NCBI GenBank assembly: GCA_011033025.1
Contig: WFMF01000323.1
Coordinates: 62,001-126,000 of the forward strand
DNA: 64,000 bases
Direction: 5' to 3'
Origin: Beroe forskalii
Lineage: Eukaryota > Ctenophora > Nuda > Beroida > Beroidae
How positions within the stretch are numbered: position 1 is the first letter of the stretch; every line of letters starts with the position of its first letter. The notes beneath the pieces were generated by a model, which saw only the letters and a program-made list of their open reading frames with translations, searched no databases and had not been told where the DNA came from. Shown here one piece after another: positions 58,401-64,000 of this stretch. Position numbers and translations under genes: made by a program.

Positions 58401-59797
58401 CACATCTTGCTCAGCTGGTTGTTGAGACTTATGATTGACAATTGAGGTTGATTGTTTGGTAGCTTTCAAATAGCTTATCGCTGCAGCTTGGGGCGGGTGT
58501 ATGATGTGCTCTACTTCTCTCAGGCCGTAATTCCTGGGGGACATGTCCCCCTAATTTTTTGGTAGGTTGCTGGAAATGTTCAATAGAAAATCCAATTTTT
58601 TTAATTTCGCCTGCGGCTTTACAAAATTTCCATGTCCCCACCAATTTTTCTTTTCGATCTACGACCCTGACTGCTCTACATGCTGCTCAACTAAACTCCG
58701 AGTGTCTACTGAGTACTACTTATTTATCTGAGCACGGTGTCGCCCATTTGGCAAGGATACACTAATTGGTTTCCATATTATAATTAAGTAATTTGCCTTC
58801 ATCGTGTTGCCTATCATGTTGCCGTGATAAATACGATGAATTATATAAGTTTTCGAGTATAATGTCAAGTTGGAAATGTCGCGGTAGATATTATGCCCTT
58901 AAGTCACTCCCTCCTCTCCCCACTGTATATAGTGTGTACACTACTTAGAACCCTGACAGTTGATATTCGTCTCCCCTAATAATACGTGTCACGAGCTGTG
59001 TTTCCCGGCGGGGAAGTGGGCAGGATGACGTCACTATCACTGCTTAGAGTGGGGCGTTGTGCTGTCTAATTATATCCCTTTTAGGCAGCTTATATTCTTC
59101 AGGTGACAGTCTAGCTAGAACCGGGGTAGTGGTATGATGTCACCTCTGTCACCACCTTTGGTGTTTCTCTTTGCAGCTTTAGTCTGACATCACTACCGCC
59201 ATGGTGGTAACTCCCAGCTGGAGTTTATTGTACACCCGCCTAGATATAGCTGAGCTGAGGCTTACGTCAAGACTATAATATACTTGATTTTATTACCATT
59301 AACATATGCTAGAGGATTTAGTGTATATCTCTAACTGCAAGGTGTCATGGCCGATGATAAGCCACTGCGATAGATCCGCTAATCCGTTGCCCTGGGAACC
59401 ATCTACTTACTCCCTCCTAAGCTCCTAGTTCTTACTACAGTGTGTTTATAGGAGAGCTATGTGTATCCGTGGGTTAGCCTGGCGCCGCCCATACCATGCC
59501 CTAGACTTGTCAACAGTCTGCTCTCTCTCTCCTGGCCATCACTCGCCCTGATTGGAGCTAGTTACTCGGATTTGTTGCTCCATTATTCAAGCTTCTTTCC
59601 AACTTTCATACAGCTTCAATGTATATTTCAACTGCAAACATAATATCTATCTAGTTGGTTCGATATTGCTCGTGCCGACTGACTTTCATTTGTAAGTCGG
59701 TTTTTAATATAAATGTTGCCAGAACACACATTTGTCGTACGTTTATTTATGTTTTATGTTGCTGCATATTTTGCATTAAATACTGAATATTATGATC
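55404..59797. other. Gene-poor stretch
   Basis: No exon, RNA gene or array was recognised. A frame ending at 57588 contains FTCAV, which recalls the G-alpha TCAT motif but has no other family residues. Confidence 0.4.
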
Positions 59798-60436
59798 TTA
59801 TGCTATAAAATGTTGTAAGTTCTGTTGCTGGTTATAATATAACGATTGATTTGTAAAGCATCGCTTCCTTGTTTTGTCTTCTTCGTGTGAACTGTGCAGA
59901 AGTTGTGATAATAATTCTACGATGTATGTTCCATGACATATCAAGTGATCAAATTGCTTGACTTCTGTGCAGTGGTTCTTTAATATTCGAAATACTAGTT
60001 GAATCATACTCTGGATTTGCGATTTGTTGTAATATTTTCCGGTATTTGACGTGTTGTGAACCTTCTTTGAAGCCATTGCGATGTGGATTCATTACTAGAC
60101 AAAATCTTTTATCTAGACACAAGGGATCCATAATATTAGATGATGCCTCAAGAAAGGAAGTATTTTGCTGCCCTCCATTCTCAATCTTCCACAAAAATGC
60201 TTTGCATTTTGACATCTTTCGTTCCACAGTGTCAAAGTTAAATGGTGATCTGACAAATATGATATTTGAATTTCAAGGAAACGAGTCATGTTTTGTTCGG
60301 TATATACCTTCTCTATTGCAACTTTAAATACCCCTGATTTTGTGTCAATTACAGTTGAAATGCTTGAGTATTTTACACAATCATGAAAAGTCGATCTTCC
60401 ATCAATATCAGTCCATTTAGTACTCTTTAGTCTCAA
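59798..60436 (-). pseudogene. Possible decayed protein-coding sequence in three overlapping frames
   Basis: Three overlapping minus-strand frames (60436-60113, 60227-59949, 60076-59798; about 107, 92 and 92 codons) read like one coding sequence interrupted by frame changes. Content is mixed, not low-complexity, for example WTDIDGRSTFHDCVKYSS, VFKVAIEKVYTEQNMTRFLE and KYRKILQQIANPEYDSTS. I do not recognise a family. A decayed transposon gene or a retrocopy are both possible, and chance open frames in AT-rich DNA cannot be ruled out. Confidence 0.3.
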
Positions 60437-60649
60437 ATAGACGGGTGGGGACGATTGCAGTTTTTGTGGAATTCGGACAGTTATAAAACTAGTAAGGGTC
60501 TGACTGTAACCCCCTGTGAACTAAATAGTATAGTAGGTTTGAGAACGTTTTTCGGTAGTTCATAGGCCATAGATGTACCAGAAAAAAACTAACCAACTTC
60601 TGAGTTGGGCAACCCCCTTTTTTGGACCCCTTTTCTTTCAAAATGGGGC

Positions 60650-61500
60650 AAAAACTTTGAATGGCAATATCTCAGCTTCTGATTGAGAAACGAAGCCAAT
60701 AAATACACCAAACTATGCAGAATGAGCACATTATGGGGGGTAGAGCATAGTTTCAATGTCGTAAACCCTTTATTTTTCGAGTTATGGACGAAAAACCCCT
60801 TTTTGGCCTACACGTATGACCAAAATTGCCCCTTTTCAATAAGTGAGAACAGAAGATCGTAGAGACCTCAACAAGTACACTAGGGTATGCAGAATGATCA
60901 CATTATGGGGGGTAGAGCATAGTTTCAATGTCGTAACCCCTTTAGTTTTCGAATTATGGACGAAAAAACCCCTTTTTGGCCTACACGTATGACCAAAATT
61001 GCCTCTTTTCAATAAATGAAAACAGAAGATCGTAGAGACCTCAACAAGTACGCTAGGGTATGCAGAATGATCACATTATGGGGGGTAGAGCATAGTTTCT
61101 AAGTCGTAACCCCTTTCGTTCTCGAGTTATGGACGAAAAACCCCTTTTTAGCCCTACGCATATGACCAAAATTGCCTCTTTTCAATAACTGAAAACAGAA
61201 GATCGTAGAGACCTCAACAAGTACACTAGGGTATGCAGAATGAGCACATTATGGGGGGTAGAGCATAGTTTCTTAGTCGTTACCCCTTTCATTTCGAGTT
61301 ATGGACAAAAAAACCCTTTTTAGCCCTACGCATATGACCAAAATTGACCCTCTTCAATAAATGAGAAGAGAGGATTGTAGAGAACTCAAAAAGTACGCTG
61401 TGTTATGCAGAATGAGCTCATTATTGGGGGATAGGTCAGGTCGGAAACCCTTTCGTTTTCGAGCTATGGAAGAAAAACTACATTTTGCCCTATATGTACG
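60650..61500. repeat. ~172 bp satellite, about five copies
   Basis: The landmark AATGAGCACATTATGGGGGG recurs near 60721, 60893, 61067, 61239 and 61411, a spacing of about 172-174. Each unit also has AGATCGTAGAGACCTCAACA, GTTTTCGAGTTATGGACGAA and a CCCCTTTTT...CCTACGCATATGACC block. Copies toward the right are more diverged, and the array fades out by about 61660. Confidence 0.9.
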
Positions 61501-61660
61501 ACAAATGAGAAATAAAATGAAGATCGCACAGAACCACACGACTATACTAATCTATGCAGAGAAATAAGCACATAATCTCATTAATGGGAATGAAGAATGG
61601 TTCCAATAACCTTACCCATTTTGTGTTTTCGGAGTTATTTCTGAAACTGAAAGCCGCTTT

Positions 61661-62590
61661 TTATTGAATCACGGAGGATTTTCAAAGGTAGGTAGGTATA
61701 TACAATATCGTTTGACTATTATTATATAGATTAAAATTGAAACTGCTGAGAAAGATAAACGGCGATTATTGCATCGGTTTGAATATCTTGAACAAAACAA
61801 ATCTTAATTATAATTTCGTAAGAGCACGTGAATAATGTTTGTGCTCCCGTACACAATTAAATTTGAGCTTGCCAAGAAAATATCAAGGAAAACGAATGCG
61901 AAAGGGAGTAAGGAGGTACCGTTGCTATGGAGATTGGATATTTGCGCACGTGCAACATAAAGTAGTTCGTAAAGTAGTGTTACTATTACGTTAGTGATTT
62001 AAGCTGTGGAGATGTTGCTATTAAATTTTGATGCTTTTATTAAACTTTAAAGTTCATGAGGCATGTAGGAATATTTAGGACGACAGTTATTGGAAGTTTA
62101 GGAAAGTAGGAAGTTATTACAAAAAAATCTCTAAGCGGTAGCTTTCAACGGATGAAATAAATTCGCACTGTCCGTACGTCTCGGCGTGTTTCAAAATTAA
62201 TGAAAAGTTCACGAAGTTCGATTCAGAGCCCTTCACGTAAACGTAACGGGAAACAAAATTGTTGAACTAACGAAATGAACAAAACGCGGTGCGCGCGCAT
62301 TGTAATAGTGCGCGCTGAAACTCTGCGCGCGGCGCTATTTTTCTGCACAAAGTTATTTTAGATCGACTCACATACGAACAAGAGGAAATGCGCGGCGTAA
62401 CCACGCGCACGTCAGTGCGTCGCAATTTTCGACGTTTGGTCCTTTGAGCCATCAGACAATGCACTTCGGCAACTTCAGTTCCTATCAACCTATCTTTTTA
62501 CTTACTTAATTCTTACTTAATAGCTTAATTGCCGAGTGAGCAATGTAATAGCAGACCCACCGGGCCTGCTAGTCTTATATATAATTTGGT
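61661..62590. other. Array flank with a CG-rich patch
   Basis: No gene recognised. 62280-62335 is rich in GCGCGC, and 62390-62420 holds CGCGCACGTCAGTGCG; these could belong to the upstream region of the gene at 63510, but that is inference. Confidence 0.35.
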
Positions 62591-62596
62591 AAGAGT

Positions 62597-62890
62597 GTAT
62601 GGGATTCGTGTCGGCGTGTGTGTGGGACTCTGTGTCGGCATCATAGATGAGAATGGAAAAACTGTGTGTATGGGCACTGTGTCGATGTGTGTATGGGATT
62701 CGTGTCGGCGTGTGTGTGGGACTCTGTGTCGGCATCATAGATTAGAATGGAAAAACCGTGTGTATGGGCACTGTGTCGATGTGTGTATGGGATTCGTGTC
62801 GGCGTGTGTGGGACTCTGTGTCGGCATCATAGATTAGAATGGAAAAAACCGTGTGTATGGACACTGTGTCGATGTGTGTATGGGTTTGTG
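62597..62890. repeat. ~95 bp minisatellite, about three copies
   Basis: GGGATTCGTGTCGGCGTGTG recurs near 62599, 62694 and 62788, followed each time by GACTCTGTGTCGGCATCATAG and then GAATGGAAAAAC. Inside each unit, GTGTCGG and TGTGTATGGG repeat on a shorter scale. Confidence 0.88.
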
Positions 62891-62899
62891 TCGGCATGC

Positions 62900-63509
62900 A
62901 CGTGCAGAGTGCGGAAAGTGCTCGCGTTGCTTTGGTAATATGTGCAGTGTATGAATTTCATTTCATGCTATGTTGATTTTATTACGCAACTTGAATGAAA
63001 CTTTAATTTTGGAGTAAAAATTTTTCATTAAATTGAATTGCATAGGTCGAAATTTGCGAACGAGGTGCTGCGCTGTGAATTAGAATTACAGCACAATCTA
63101 ATTTTTTCGTTACGCAACCGTTCTCAAAACGAAGATTTTAAACTTGACATCGAAATTTTCTGTTTACATTTAAACATTTGGGTATGTGTGTTAGAGGTAG
63201 TAGAACTTCAAATAAAAATTTATGTTTCGAATGACTTTGCAAATGATATCTATATAGCTGATGCCAGACTTTGATTTTATGCAAGGGTATTTAGGGGTTT
63301 TCATTTATGCATGATTTTAACATTTCGATGTGCTAATGTATAAACAATTTTGTAAATAATATTTTGTTTAAAAAAAACACATTGGTAAACATTTATAAAG
63401 GAGCAAACACGAGAATCGATTAGTTAGTTAAGGATGGCTTTAATTTGCAGTTGTGACGTCTTTATAATTTGCCCGCATTATTATTCAAAGTCAGCCGGTT
63501 GCTTTTAGC
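62900..63509. other. Upstream region of the basic-protein gene
   Basis: AT-rich, with no array. TTGCTTTTAG directly before the ATG at 63510 could be a splice acceptor, in which case a 5' exon lies somewhere upstream. Confidence 0.35.
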
Positions 63510-64000
63510 ATGAATGAAGAGCAGAGGGAAATACGACGAGCGAAGGATCGTGAGTATAGGCGTCGGAAAAGAGAAAATGAAACTGAAGAAGAACGCCAAA
63601 AGCGACTGAGTATGGCCAGGTGTTATTACTACAGAATGAGTGGTGAAAAGTGGAACCAAATGCTAGACAGGCAATGTGTTAGGAGAAAAGTAGAAACAAA
63701 GCGGCAAAGGAGGGCCAGGCTCTTCAGCAAGCGACTTAGTTACTCAAAGTGTTTAAGCCAGTTGACTGATGCCGAATTAGATGATAGAAGGCTTAAGGCG
63801 AAAGAACGCACAGCACAGTGGAGAAAAAAGATGAGTGCAGAAGACAAAAAAAGACGGAGAGAACAAAATCGAGTTAACATGGTTAAAAATCGTCGTTTAT
63901 ATGAGGACTATCAAAGAGAAAAGGAAATACGATTGTCAAATTTCAATGATGCGAAAAAGTTCAAGCTGATCCCCGAAGAATCAGACTACAATAAAGACAC
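63510..64000 (+). CDS. Very basic repeat-containing protein, 5' part, runs off the window
   Basis: An ATG at 63510 opens a frame of 163 codons with no stop before the window end. It begins MNEEQREIRRAKDREYRRRK and is dominated by Arg, Lys, Glu and Gln in repeating blocks of about 20-30 residues, such as RRRKRENETEEERQKRL, VRRKVETKRQRRARL, KERTAQWRKKMSAEDKKRR and EQNRVNMVKNRRL. The RENETEEERQKRL block resembles the STPR (one score and three amino-acid peptide) DNA-binding repeat, and similar blocks occur at the N-terminus of some Helitron-like Rep/helicase proteins in invertebrates. The choice between a host gene and a mobile element depends on sequence beyond the window. No signal peptide or membrane segment is visible. 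Confidence 0.6.
   Translation, partial: MNEEQREIRRAKDREYRRRKRENETEEERQKRLSMARCYYYRMSGEKWNQMLDRQCVRRKVETKRQRRARLFSKRLSYSKCLSQLTDAELDDRRLKAKERTAQWRKKMSAEDKKRRREQNRVNMVKNRRLYEDYQREKEIRLSNFNDAKKFKLIPEESDYNKD

Overview
This window looks like nuclear DNA from a multicellular animal. The protein-coding genes are split by short introns with GT/AG borders, the identifiable proteins are animal or eukaryotic ones (COPI zeta, ULK4, a Gq-class G-protein alpha subunit), and much of the DNA is satellite, minisatellite and DNA-transposon debris. I could not place the phylum; a marine invertebrate is a reasonable guess, but that is inference only. No bacterial features, CRISPR arrays, rRNA or convincing tRNA genes were seen. 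Exon coordinates were worked out by hand from reading-frame continuity, intron phase and similarity to known family members.

Left part, 1-5.5 kb: a complete five-exon coatomer zeta gene (COPZ) on the minus strand (459-1857), with a ~20 bp minisatellite beyond its stop codon. Next comes the 3' part of an unrecognised minus-strand gene rich in Gln, Pro and Asn (four exons, 3045-4488), one exon of which is partly a 30 bp tandem repeat. A 498 bp inverted-repeat element flanked by TA (4911-5408) follows.

Satellite block, 5.49-25.17 kb: about 52 copies of a ~352 bp satellite. It is split at 21566-23050 by a 1485 bp element with perfect 13 bp terminal inverted repeats. The centre of the array is homogeneous and the edges are diverged.

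Middle, 25.2-34.7 kb: a small plus-strand gene for a secreted cysteine-rich peptide (25895-26324) whose 3' flank is duplicated upstream of it. Then ULK4, a pseudokinase with an ARM/HEAT-type C-terminal region, on the minus strand (19 exons, 34711 down to about 26727). The expected last few hundred residues of ULK4 were not found, and its last visible exon ends in a 59 bp tandem duplication that copies the splice donor.

Repeat-rich part, 35-48 kb: a foldback element; a decayed mobile-element ORF inserted between 10 bp direct repeats; a second copy of the host sequence that lacks that insertion (an 'empty site'); long GGACAGAACA minisatellite arrays; an element with long ACCGAAACCG-rich inverted repeats lying within a CCCAATGTGTCCA minisatellite; a GGAGCC-type inverted minisatellite; and stretches of TAGG/TACC microsatellite.

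Right part, 48.4-64 kb: the first seven coding exons of a Gq-class G-alpha gene on the plus strand (48425-51297). Its C-terminal exon(s) are not visible. After a long gene-poor stretch come a possible decayed minus-strand ORF cluster (59.8-60.4 kb), a ~172 bp satellite (60.65-61.5 kb), a ~95 bp minisatellite (62.6-62.9 kb), and the start of a very basic, repeat-containing protein (63510 to the window end) that resembles STPR-type repeats or the N-terminus of a Helitron-like protein. The genes do not form a pathway. COPZ acts in Golgi vesicle transport, ULK4 in cilia and cytoskeleton, and G-alpha in receptor signalling; their neighbourhood looks incidental.
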